Part shown: positions 1 through 6,694 of the stretch, one piece after another | Numbering within the stretch: the stretch's first letter is position 1 | How the letters are laid out: every line of letters starts with the position of its first letter | Source: a virus | Virus record (IMG/VR): IMGVR_UViG_3300033984_000073 | Span: 1 to 30,848 of that record | DNA: 30,848 bases | Direction: 5' to 3' (one strand) | Notes under the pieces: model-generated | The model's input: the letters and a program-made list of their open reading frames with translations, nothing else | Told to the model about the DNA's origin: nothing | The model's database searches: none | Translations under genes and position numbers: made by a program

Positions 1-127
1 CATAATTTGTTTCGCTGTTTCTTCAGATAAAAACTGATATTGTTTGTCCGCGTCCGACAAAGGAAATGATTCGATTTGTGGAGCGCGTGCAGGATCTTCG
101 TTGAACGTCATTAAGAACTTACCCGCG
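1..127. repeat. terminal direct repeat, left copy (circular join)
   Basis: These bases are identical to 30722-30848. The portal gene runs in frame across the join when the two copies are merged. This shows the contig is circular or circularly permuted, with a unique length of 30,721 bp. A repeat of exactly 127 bases equals a common maximum assembler k-mer, so it is more likely an assembly overlap than a real packaged terminal repeat. Confidence 0.95.
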
Positions 128-831
128 TTACTTGCACCGCTCAATCTTGTTTCCCATTCACGACGAATAGCCTCACGTTCTTCTTTCTGTGGTATGCCGT
201 TCAAGAAGTTTATAATGAACGAAGGAAATAAGCCGTTCAAGATATTGTTGACGTGGTACAACCCCATTTGATAAGACAATTCAACGTAGTTTAACGCTCC
301 GAAGTAGTCTGGCTTTGGATAGTAAACACTACCCGCACTCATTCCGTGAGCGTAAATAACTTGTCTTGGTTGTTCTTGCGCAATGGAAGGATTGAACGCA
401 GGGATGAACTCTGGCTTACCACGTTTTGAACGCGTATTCGCCCAATCTTTCGAATAGAAAATTCCTGTGATATCGTCTTCTTCTTTGTCGTAAGCAAGAC
501 GACAATTCTCAAAAGGAAGGTGATTGATTTGTACAACGCGTGTGAAGTCCATTGACCAAATAACTTCAGCAACGAACGCGCCTTGTAGCTTTAAATCGAA
601 GGAAATACCTTGCAACGCATTGTCGAGAATTGTTCCTGTACCTTGTCCCTCAATCATATAAGAGATTGAGTTCACCAATGCGTTGTGAATTGGTGAATTG
701 TGAAAGAGATTCAGAAGGTGCTGTGGGTATAAATTGTTATTTCCATAATCAATCCAACCGCTTCTGTTTTCTTTTTCAACCGCTTCAACAGGTTGGTAAG
801 CTGAAAGATTTATTGCTTGTATATTACTCAT
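1..831 (-). CDS. phage portal protein, N-terminal part (continues at 30721)
   Basis: The gene starts at ATG 829-831 (MSNIQAINLS) and stays open to base 1. It continues in the same frame at 30721 and stops at 29849, giving 567 residues over the join, which is normal for a portal. Portals form the dodecameric ring at the capsid vertex through which DNA enters and leaves and to which the tail attaches. Visible features fit a portal of Bacteroidetes siphophages: an early WIDYGNNNLYP stretch, a fold region with FVAEVIW, and FPSFIMNFLNGIP followed by SNAGKFLM. The identification is by resemblance and context (next to connector, downstream of capsid). It follows the 127-residue structural gene by one base. 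Confidence 0.85.
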   Translation of the reverse strand, partial: MSNIQAINLSAYQPVEAVEKENRSGWIDYGNNNLYPQHLLNLFHNSPIHNALVNSISYMIEGQGTGTILDNALQGISFDLKLQGAFVAEVIWSMDFTRVVQINHLPFENCRLAYDKEEDDITGIFYSKDWANTRSKRGKPEFIPAFNPSIAQEQPRQVIYAHGMSAGSVYYPKPDYFGALNYVELSYQMGLYHVNNILNGLFPSFIINFLNGIPQKEEREAIRREWETRLSGASNAGKFLMTFNEDPARAPQIESFPLSDADKQYQFLSEETAKQIM

Positions 832-832
832 A

Positions 833-1216
833 TTATGAACCTGTATAAATTACATCGACAGGAATTGTCGGTGTTGAAACGTCAAAGTAAATAGTTCCGT
901 CTTGTAAAATCATTAACCCTTTTTCTACCAATCCAACGACGGAAGCATTGGTAGGGTCTATATTGCTGCTGCTGTTTTGTCCGTACACTTCGTAGTGATA
1001 ACGTCCTGCATCGGTCAAACCAACTGTGGTAAGTCTTATTTTAGTGACACGTTCGTTCTCGTTTATTACTTCGACAACTTGCGCTAGTTCTTCACCTGTC
1101 ATTTCGTATGTCATGACAAGAAGATAATGAGTAAAGGCAACGTTGAAGTACGCACGTCCTTCGTCTAACGAAAGATACGCGTATTGATTCGCTGTATTTG
1201 TGTTGAGATAAACCAT
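833..1216 (-). CDS. putative structural protein, 127 aa
   Basis: This 127-residue protein lies between the tail tube gene and the portal gene on the same strand, with its stop one base before the portal start. It is predicted to be mostly beta strand. The central segment (GLTDAGRYHYEVYGQ) resembles Ig-like or beta-sandwich accessory proteins seen next to head and tail genes in Bacteroidetes phages. No catalytic motif, signal peptide or membrane segment is visible. A virion role (head decoration, neck or baseplate) is inferred from position only. Confidence 0.6.
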   Translation of the reverse strand: MVYLNTNTANQYAYLSLDEGRAYFNVAFTHYLLVMTYEMTGEELAQVVEVINENERVTKIRLTTVGLTDAGRYHYEVYGQNSSSNIDPTNASVVGLVEKGLMILQDGTIYFDVSTPTIPVDVIYTGS

Positions 1217-1246
1217 TCTATCTTTTCCCTTTACGTTAAAATTACA

Positions 1247-1275
1247 ACACGTAGGGACGTTTTGTCCCTATGTGT
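1247..1275 (-). terminator. strong hairpin after the tail tube gene
   Basis: A 12-bp stem (1247-1258 with 1264-1275, one G-T wobble) encloses a 5-base loop. It lies directly downstream of the tail tube stop on the minus strand. The downstream minus-strand sequence is only moderately T-rich, so it may be a leaky terminator or an mRNA-stabilising or processing hairpin. It could separate high tail tube expression from the next genes. Confidence 0.55.
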
Positions 1276-1290
1276 GTAAAAGTTTTTTGA

Positions 1291-1803
1291 TTAGTCAAGA
1301 ATTGTCGAAGGCGCACCGCTCAATTTGTAAGCGCGTTTTGCAGCTTCGTGAGTGAACGCGAGTGTGAAACCATTCATGTCACCCAAAACTGTTCCAGTTG
1401 CTGCTGTTGCAGTTGAAAGGTCTGCTCCGTATTCATAACCAACAGCCCACCAATTTCCGTTTGTATCTTCAACGAAAACAATCACACGTGCTTGTGCAAC
1501 TGATTGCAATTCCAAACGCTTTGCGCTTGATAATTTTTGCAACATTACGTTCACAGTTTGCGTGTAGAATACCGTTCCGTTGTCGCGGTTGAAGTTAATT
1601 GTTTCTTCAAACGATCCTGTTTGCGTTGGTAGTTCGTAAGTGTACAAATCACCACTTGCAGGGCCGTTGATTGCAGTTACAATTTCGTTCGCGTCTAAAG
1701 TAAAAGACGTTACTTCTGTTTTGTCAACCAAAACTATTTTTTTGATACCACCGATTCCGTCTTTGCAATCGAGTGTAAATCCTGTACTTAATTCACAAGC
1801 CAT
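1291..1803 (-). CDS. major tail tube-like protein, 170 aa
   Basis: This 170-residue protein begins MACELSTGFTLDCKDGIGGI, a start typical of a structural protein that follows the capsid gene in Bacteroidetes siphophages. The rest is beta-rich. A C-terminal GFTLAFTHEA strand resembles the closing strands of phage tail tube subunits. It lies just after the major capsid gene. Hairpins on both sides (1829-1857 and 1247-1275) suggest an abundant, separately controlled message. Tail tube is the best guess; another abundant head or tail structural protein is possible. Confidence 0.6.
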   Translation of the reverse strand: MACELSTGFTLDCKDGIGGIKKIVLVDKTEVTSFTLDANEIVTAINGPASGDLYTYELPTQTGSFEETINFNRDNGTVFYTQTVNVMLQKLSSAKRLELQSVAQARVIVFVEDTNGNWWAVGYEYGADLSTATAATGTVLGDMNGFTLAFTHEAAKRAYKLSGAPSTILD

Positions 1804-1828
1804 ATTATTATTATTTTATTAGCACAAA

Positions 1829-1857
1829 AGAGGGGTGGTTTTTATGCCACCACCTCT
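1829..1857 (-). terminator. hairpin between capsid and tail tube genes
   Basis: A 10-bp stem with one bulged base (arms 1829-1838 and 1847-1857) lies 28 bases downstream of the capsid stop. On the minus strand it is followed by a short T run. It looks like a weak intrinsic terminator or a stabilising 3' hairpin for the capsid message. An A/T-rich leader to the next start (1803) follows. Confidence 0.55.
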
Positions 1858-1884
1858 ATTATGCAAGGGTTAGAATGGTTGAGA

Positions 1885-2787
1885 TTATGCAGAGTATTGG
1901 TAGAATGCGATTTCGTCACCGAATCCGTACTGAACACCTGCGAAGAATGAACAAGAGAAACGAACGTTGTTTGATAGATCGTACTGATACATATCTAAAA
2001 CAGCAACGGTGTTCCATTGGTCAAGTAAGTTAGTTCCGAACCACAAATTTGACTTCTGATAGAAAGCCATTGTGTCGTCGCTCATACCAGGACACTCGAT
2101 GATGTCGTATTGTCCCTGCCAAGTCATCTTAACAGTTTCTCCTTGGTACAAGTAAGAACCACCGCCAAGACCTAAGATAGCAGTTCTGAACGCTTCTGCA
2201 ACGTTTGAAGAAACCGCGATAACAGGCTTCTCAGTAGCGCGACGAACGCGTGTTGGAAGTGTTAAAACAAGTTTGTTCATTTCGTCGATTACGTTTGCAG
2301 AAGTGATTGCCTCTGGATCAGCAACGTCAAGAACAGCAGCATCAGCCAAGAACAATGTCTCGAATCCTGCGTACTCACCTGCGTTAGCGTTAACACCCTG
2401 CCAAATCAAGATTTCGTTACGTGCTGCAACACCTGCCATAACGTTAGCAATTAAAGCGTCAGTCAATGAAGCGTGAAGTTCTCCGTTTTGCTCTGAGGAC
2501 GATTCCCAATCCGATAAAAACGTATTTTTACACAATTCGCGCTGTACTTGGAATTTCTCTAAAGTCAAGATACGCTCAGTTAAGTTAACTGTTCCTGTTG
2601 GTGTGAAGTCACAAGTAGCGTTTGCAAAAGTTACGTTGTCAACTAAGCGACGAACAACTTGTTTGTACTCGATGTTTTCTTTTACTGTAAGCGCAGAAAG
2701 TGATTCGTTGCTTAAAAACGCAGCGCGGATATATCCTGCTGCTTCTCTACCTGCGTAGGTGGTAGTTAAATTTGTAGTAGTAGCCAT
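1885..2787 (-). CDS. major capsid protein (HK97-fold type), 300 aa
   Basis: This 300-residue protein directly follows a scaffold-like gene and a prohead protease gene. It has the composition of a major head protein: an N-terminal arm rich in Thr/Ala (MATTTNLTTTYAGREAAGYI), a long helix region, and an alternating strand/helix pattern ending YGFGDEIAFYQY. It has no catalytic motif. Its size suits an HK97-fold capsomer for a roughly 30-kb genome. The start is the first ATG, preceded by an almost pure A leader (2788-2806), as expected for a very highly translated Bacteroidetes gene. The fold is inferred from family resemblance and synteny, not from a computed alignment. Confidence 0.82.
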   Translation of the reverse strand: MATTTNLTTTYAGREAAGYIRAAFLSNESLSALTVKENIEYKQVVRRLVDNVTFANATCDFTPTGTVNLTERILTLEKFQVQRELCKNTFLSDWESSSEQNGELHASLTDALIANVMAGVAARNEILIWQGVNANAGEYAGFETLFLADAAVLDVADPEAITSANVIDEMNKLVLTLPTRVRRATEKPVIAVSSNVAEAFRTAILGLGGGSYLYQGETVKMTWQGQYDIIECPGMSDDTMAFYQKSNLWFGTNLLDQWNTVAVLDMYQYDLSNNVRFSCSFFAGVQYGFGDEIAFYQYSA

Positions 2788-2806
2788 TTTTTATTGTTTG
2801 TTTTTT
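2788..2806 (-). promoter_or_regulatory. A-rich translation leader of the capsid gene
   Basis: On the minus strand the 19 bases before the capsid ATG are almost all A (14 to 17 A), with no Shine-Dalgarno motif. In Bacteroidetes, ribosome recruitment relies on A-rich leaders rather than Shine-Dalgarno pairing, and this is the most extreme example in the window. Confidence 0.6.
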
Positions 2807-3376
2807 TTATTTTTTAAGGTGAAATAAGAAACGCTCCTCAGCCGACATTTTAGCGTATGGCTTAGAAGGTGTTTGTTTTGCTTGCTTTACTTCTTTGATT
2901 GAAGTCGCTGCAGGCTGCGCGCTTAATTTTGTTACTTCGCTTGAAAGTGTTTCGTTTGCCTTCTTAATGTCAGCAAGTTCGCTTTCCAACTTAGCAACCA
3001 ACGACAAAAGTCCTTCAACCTCTGCGCTTAGTGATTCGTCAGCAACAACCTCAGTAGATTGTTTTTCTTCTTCTACTTCAACCTCAACTTCTGGTTCTTC
3101 AACCATTGGTTTCAATTCAACAAGTAGTCCGTCTGCAACAACAACTGTGATGCCTTCCGCTGTCTTGTATTCTCCGTCCGCCAAAACAACCTCGTTGCCT
3201 TCTGCGTCTTTACCGAATACACGAACACCTGCTGCCCAAACGTCACTGTCTGAGTAAATGCTTGTACCGTCCTCTAGGATCGCTTCAACCATTTGTTTCA
3301 CCTCAACAACCTCTTCGGCTGATAGGCTAACATTGTGTTTTGCGAATAGAGCGTTTACTTTTTCTCGTAAATTCAT
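2807..3376 (-). CDS. putative scaffold protein, 189 aa
   Basis: The likely start is ATG 3374-3376 (MNLREKVNALFAKHNV). An upstream in-frame ATG at 3448 would add 24 unusual residues, so the shorter form is preferred. The order along the protein is a short N-terminal helical segment, a beta region around residues 35-85, an acidic EVEVEVEEE stretch, a coiled coil around 110-150, and a Lys-rich C-terminus ending in a small helix (KMSAEERFLFHLKK). That layout, just upstream of the capsid gene and downstream of the protease, is typical of scaffolds that guide prohead assembly and are then digested. Confidence 0.65.
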   Translation of the reverse strand: MNLREKVNALFAKHNVSLSAEEVVEVKQMVEAILEDGTSIYSDSDVWAAGVRVFGKDAEGNEVVLADGEYKTAEGITVVVADGLLVELKPMVEEPEVEVEVEEEKQSTEVVADESLSAEVEGLLSLVAKLESELADIKKANETLSSEVTKLSAQPAATSIKEVKQAKQTPSKPYAKMSAEERFLFHLKK

Positions 3377-3390
3377 AATTCTGTTAATTG

Positions 3391-3427
3391 TTTGTTTGAT
3401 TCGTAGATATAAAAAGATGTATATTTG
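3391..3427 (+). promoter_or_regulatory. candidate Bacteroidetes promoter on the plus strand
   Basis: A perfect TATATTTG box (TAnnTTTG) at 3420-3427 is preceded by TTTG at 3395-3398, 21 bases upstream, with another TTTG at 3391. This fits the -7/-33 pattern with a slightly long spacer. No plus-strand gene follows. A terminator-like hairpin lies about 50 bases downstream. The match could be chance in AT-rich DNA. Confidence 0.4.
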
Positions 3428-3432
3428 TTTCG

Positions 3433-3503
3433 TAATTCGCTTTTTCATAGGTTGAATTTGATTTTTAGGTTTGACGGAGGGAGTGATTACCCTCCGTTTT
3501 TTT
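3433..3503 (+). ncRNA. candidate short antisense RNA
   Basis: If the promoter at 3391-3427 is real, a transcript from about 3433 would end at the hairpin plus T run at 3474-3503. That gives a roughly 70-nt RNA antisense to the leader between the 58-residue gene and the scaffold gene. No ORF is needed to explain it. This is inferred only from the paired promoter-like and terminator-like signals. Confidence 0.3.
3474..3503 (+). terminator. rho-independent terminator, plus-strand orientation
   Basis: A perfect 8-bp GC-rich stem (ACGGAGGG at 3474-3481 with CCCTCCGT at 3490-3497), an 8-base loop and a run of seven T (3497-3503) make a textbook intrinsic terminator for plus-strand transcription. 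It sits inside the minus-strand head-gene operon. Read on the minus strand the hairpin lacks a following T run, so it would act there only as a pause or processing structure before the scaffold gene. Confidence 0.6.
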
Positions 3504-3678
3504 ATCCTAAATTGTCGAGAATAGTATTCAATACTTTCAATTCATCTTCACTCAATCCATACGTCTTAAAACCCATTTTACCGCCCTCGTTTGTTATCTT
3601 CGTGAGCGCGTTAAGAAACAGGTTAGCGTCGTCGTTGAACAATTCCAACTTAAAGAAACCACCTGCTTCGATATTCAT
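3502..3678 (-). CDS. small conserved-type protein, 58 aa
   Basis: ATG 3676-3678 to TAA at 3502 encodes 58 residues (MNIEAGGFFKLELFNDDANL at the start). The start overlaps nothing: the protease stop at 3679 abuts it directly. It is a soluble, mildly acidic protein without membrane segments. Its place between protease and scaffold genes suggests a head-assembly accessory role. The function is not recognised. Confidence 0.6.
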   Translation of the reverse strand: MNIEAGGFFKLELFNDDANLFLNALTKITNEGGKMGFKTYGLSEDELKVLNTILDNLG

Positions 3679-4266
3679 TTATTCTTCTTTTAAAAGTTCG
3701 TTTATTTCATCAAGAAGTGCTGCAAATTCTTCGTGCTTACTCAAATACATTTCTTTCTCTGCAATAAAATTTCCTTCAATTGAGAAACCAAGAACCTCTT
3801 TGTTTTGTATTTGCTTCTTTACTTCTTCGTTGTCCACTTTCATACAACCGAACCAAGTACCTTCTGGAAGGTCGAAGCCGAAGTTCTTCGACTTGTCGTT
3901 TTCGCCTTCGATTATCCACGTTTCAACCAAAGAAACTCCGTCAACCACTTTCGCGTGTTCAACTGTTGCGTTGTTTTGGTTTGCTTGTTTCAAATAATTG
4001 TAAGCAATTGCACGAATGGTATCTTTGGAATACTTAACGTAATACTCTTCGTCCGTTTCGTCGTTGCGTCTGTAAATAAGTTGATCGGGAATTAATAGCG
4101 CACCATACAAAAGACCTCTAAAATCTTCTTTGAACTTCACGTTGTGTTGTTCGCTTAGTGCGACAAAGTCAACACCGATTGCAGGTTGTTCTACAACGCT
4201 AATCGCGTACACTCCGAGCAATCCTGCGTCGTCGATTCCGTATTCAATAACTTTAATTTTTTTCAT
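3679..4266 (-). CDS. prohead serine protease, XkdF-like, 195 aa
   Basis: This 195-residue protein resembles the XkdF-type putative prohead protease family. It has a YGALLIPDQLIYR segment at 54-66, a conserved His in TVEHAKV (His104), a LVETWII strand at 113-119, and GFSIEG at 160-165 with the likely nucleophile Ser162. This family cleaves scaffold and capsid N-termini during head maturation. It lies just before the 58-residue gene, scaffold and capsid genes, matching the expected order protease-scaffold-capsid. The start is the first ATG, three bases after the tape-measure stop. Confidence 0.75.
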   Translation of the reverse strand: MKKIKVIEYGIDDAGLLGVYAISVVEQPAIGVDFVALSEQHNVKFKEDFRGLLYGALLIPDQLIYRRNDETDEEYYVKYSKDTIRAIAYNYLKQANQNNATVEHAKVVDGVSLVETWIIEGENDKSKNFGFDLPEGTWFGCMKVDNEEVKKQIQNKEVLGFSIEGNFIAEKEMYLSKHEEFAALLDEINELLKEE

Positions 4267-4269
4267 TGT

Positions 4270-6474
4270 TTATCCTCCTAATCTTGATTGGTTTTGAATT
4301 AATTGTTGTGCCTCTAAATTGCTGCTGACTTGCGTTCCAACTACGTACGCCTGAAGGGGTGGTTGTTGGTTGGGTTGGTTTTGCAAGAAGGCGAAGTTCG
4401 CAGGCGAAGGGGCTGTTGTGCCACCGTCGCCACCACCGCCCGCGCTCATATTCGTTCCCGAAGGTGCGCTTGCGTTTCCGTATTCCGTCTTTGATATTTT
4501 GATAACGTTAGCCAGTCCCATTGCGCCAACGATTGACGCTTGTATTATACGCGCTGTTGTTGAAGGCATTGTCTTGTCGTTCAACGCTCTATTGATACCA
4601 CCGTAAGTATCGACTACAGCCGACGCGAGATTCAACGCTTTTTGAATCTGAAATTGTTTTTTCGATTGTTGTTGTCCCTTCTTTGTGAACGCGTCGTTTA
4701 ACGCTCCAAGTGCTGCGAATGATTCGCCTAATTGCTTCAGTCTAAAGTCTTGCGTTGCTTGTTGTTTAGCTTCGTCTTCTTTGCGGTACTTGTCTTTTAT
4801 TTCATTCTCTTTGCGTCCTTGTTCTTCAATCAATGCTGCGGTGTCTAAGCCTGCCGTTTCCGCTTGTGAAATTAGATTGAAGTAGTAATCTTGCGAAGCC
4901 ATTAAATCGCGTTGCTGTTGCGATAACGTCGCTTGAAAATTACTTTCGTCTGCCGTGTCAATAATGGCTTGCAAGTCTATTAGTTCTTGCTGTTTTTCTT
5001 TTAATCTTTCTTGCGCTGCTTCTTTCTCTTTCGCTAACTTTTCAGCTTCTTTTTCTTGCGCTTCTTTGTCGTACTTATCCGTTAGAATTTTTAATTCGGT
5101 AGCGTGTGAAGTTTTTAGTTTGGCCAAATCTTCCGCGCTCTTTTTTCCTTTCTCGTATGTCTTTAATTCTTGCGCTTGCTTTTCTTGTAATAGTAAAATT
5201 TCACGATCCTTTTCAGCCATCAAAGAACGTTGAACTTCAACCATGTGTTCTTCGACTGCAAGAATGTCGTCGGCTAATTTTTTACTTGCCGCATCTGCTG
5301 CGTTTTTTCTTTCTGCTTGTTTTGCTTTTCGTGCAGCAATAGCAGCTAGTTCTTTCTCCGTTTTAACTTCTTCTTTCGCAGCCATTCCTGCGTTCCATAT
5401 TTCGTCTTTGTTCGATTGAATGGAAACGTTTTGATTGTATAAAGATTGTTTTTCTAACTGAAGCTTTTCTACAAGCGCCTTGTTACCTGCCTGTTGAGCA
5501 GCTGCAATTTCGTTGTTGACTTGTCTTGCTCTTTCGTTGTTTTTTTGCTGCTCTACACCGAGTTCTTCCGTGCGCGCTTTGTACTCACTAAACGCTTGAT
5601 TTTGGAGAAGTTGTTTATTGTATTCATCATCTTTACCCGCGCGTATTTTGTCAAGTAATGATTGCGCGTCTTTGTGTACTTTTATTCGACGCATTTCCAC
5701 GTCGTTAATTGCTGTCAACTGTTGTTGTTGCGCTTCTAAAAACTTCACTTTATCGTCCTCAAGAACCGCTATTTCCATTGCGACTTCCGCTTGCCTTTGT
5801 TTGTTTGCAAGCATATCTAGTTCGGTTCTTAAAATTGCTGCCGCGCCTTCGCCTAACGCTTTTTGCAACGCTAGTTGACGCGTTAACGATTGCTCCTGTG
5901 TTTTTAATGCGTCCGCTTGTTTGTTAAGACTTTCCAACATTCCCTTCTTTCCACTAACTAAGTCGCTTAACTCTTTCCAATAGGCAATGATTCCAACGAT
6001 TGCACCAACTAAAAGAAATATAGGGTTTTGCTTAATGACATTGCCCAATGTTTTGAAACCGGCAACACCCGCTTGTAACATTGCTTTAAGCGAACCTGTT
6101 AATGAAGAAATATTTATACGTCCAAGATTTGCAGTAAAAGTTCCTATCGATTGAGTTAGTCCTTCGAAGTCAAGGTTTCCTAACTGTTGCCCCATGATTC
6201 CAAACGTCGCACTCATTCCTTCAATCGCAGGCCCTGTATTTCCCTTTACCGCTTCCGCTGCATCGTTCATTCGGTCTTTAAGTTCTCCCATTTTTTGGGA
6301 AATCTCATTGAACTTTTGAGTCCCTGGATCGAATTGGTCTTGTTGCTTTTTTAATTCGGCGTATTGCGCCTTCAATGTCTTAATACCTTTCGCCGCGCCG
6401 TCAGCAGCCGTAGCCGTCTGATTGAGAACGGTCATCGCGTTACTGTCTACATTGAAGTCTATTGTATTTGCCAT
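4270..6474 (-). CDS. tail tape measure protein, 734 aa
   Basis: This is a long helical protein with an N-terminal domain, a hydrophobic stretch near residues 150-165 (NPIFLLVGAIVGIIAYW), about 400 residues of Ala/Lys/Glu/Gln coiled coil (roughly 190-590), a further helical segment (ALNLASAVVDTYGGINRALN) and a low-complexity Gly/Pro/Gln tail. This is the usual layout of a siphovirus tape measure, which sets tail length and helps DNA entry. At about 0.15 nm per residue it would give a tail near 110 nm (inference). Unusually, it is transcribed before the head genes rather than after them. Confidence 0.85.
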   Translation of the reverse strand: MANTIDFNVDSNAMTVLNQTATAADGAAKGIKTLKAQYAELKKQQDQFDPGTQKFNEISQKMGELKDRMNDAAEAVKGNTGPAIEGMSATFGIMGQQLGNLDFEGLTQSIGTFTANLGRINISSLTGSLKAMLQAGVAGFKTLGNVIKQNPIFLLVGAIVGIIAYWKELSDLVSGKKGMLESLNKQADALKTQEQSLTRQLALQKALGEGAAAILRTELDMLANKQRQAEVAMEIAVLEDDKVKFLEAQQQQLTAINDVEMRRIKVHKDAQSLLDKIRAGKDDEYNKQLLQNQAFSEYKARTEELGVEQQKNNERARQVNNEIAAAQQAGNKALVEKLQLEKQSLYNQNVSIQSNKDEIWNAGMAAKEEVKTEKELAAIAARKAKQAERKNAADAASKKLADDILAVEEHMVEVQRSLMAEKDREILLLQEKQAQELKTYEKGKKSAEDLAKLKTSHATELKILTDKYDKEAQEKEAEKLAKEKEAAQERLKEKQQELIDLQAIIDTADESNFQATLSQQQRDLMASQDYYFNLISQAETAGLDTAALIEEQGRKENEIKDKYRKEDEAKQQATQDFRLKQLGESFAALGALNDAFTKKGQQQSKKQFQIQKALNLASAVVDTYGGINRALNDKTMPSTTARIIQASIVGAMGLANVIKISKTEYGNASAPSGTNMSAGGGGDGGTTAPSPANFAFLQNQPNQQPPLQAYVVGTQVSSNLEAQQLIQNQSRLGG

Positions 6475-6475
6475 T

Positions 6476-6694
6476 TTAGAAGAAGATTATATAAAATATA
6501 AATATCCAAAACGCGACGTTTACATAAATTGGTGTTAACTTATGCAATCGACACAACCATTTTGATAGTTTGTTTTTGCCGTTCGCGATGCGTCCGTAGT
6601 TGCTTTCGCTTTTTATGTTCAATTTAATGAACTCTAAACAGGCGACCATTGCCCCCGCTTTACTTTGTAGATGTTCCTTTGAAGTCGCTTCCAT
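6476..6694 (-). CDS. small membrane-anchored protein, 72 aa
   Basis: This 72-residue protein starts with ATG 6694, overlapping the end of the tail-tip gene by 35 bases, and stops one base before the tape measure. The first 50 residues are basic and soluble. The C-terminus (VNVAFWIFIFYIIFF) is a hydrophobic anchor running to the last residue. The function is not recognised; its place between tail genes suggests a tail-associated or host-membrane role. Confidence 0.55.
   Translation of the reverse strand: MEATSKEHLQSKAGAMVACLEFIKLNIKSESNYGRIANGKNKLSKWLCRLHKLTPIYVNVAFWIFIFYIIFF

Noticed and set aside
2895-3257. 120-residue Ser/Thr-rich open frame on the plus strand
   Set aside because: It mirrors the scaffold coding sequence on the opposite strand; its low-complexity Ser/Thr composition is what antisense reading of Glu/Ala/Val codons gives.
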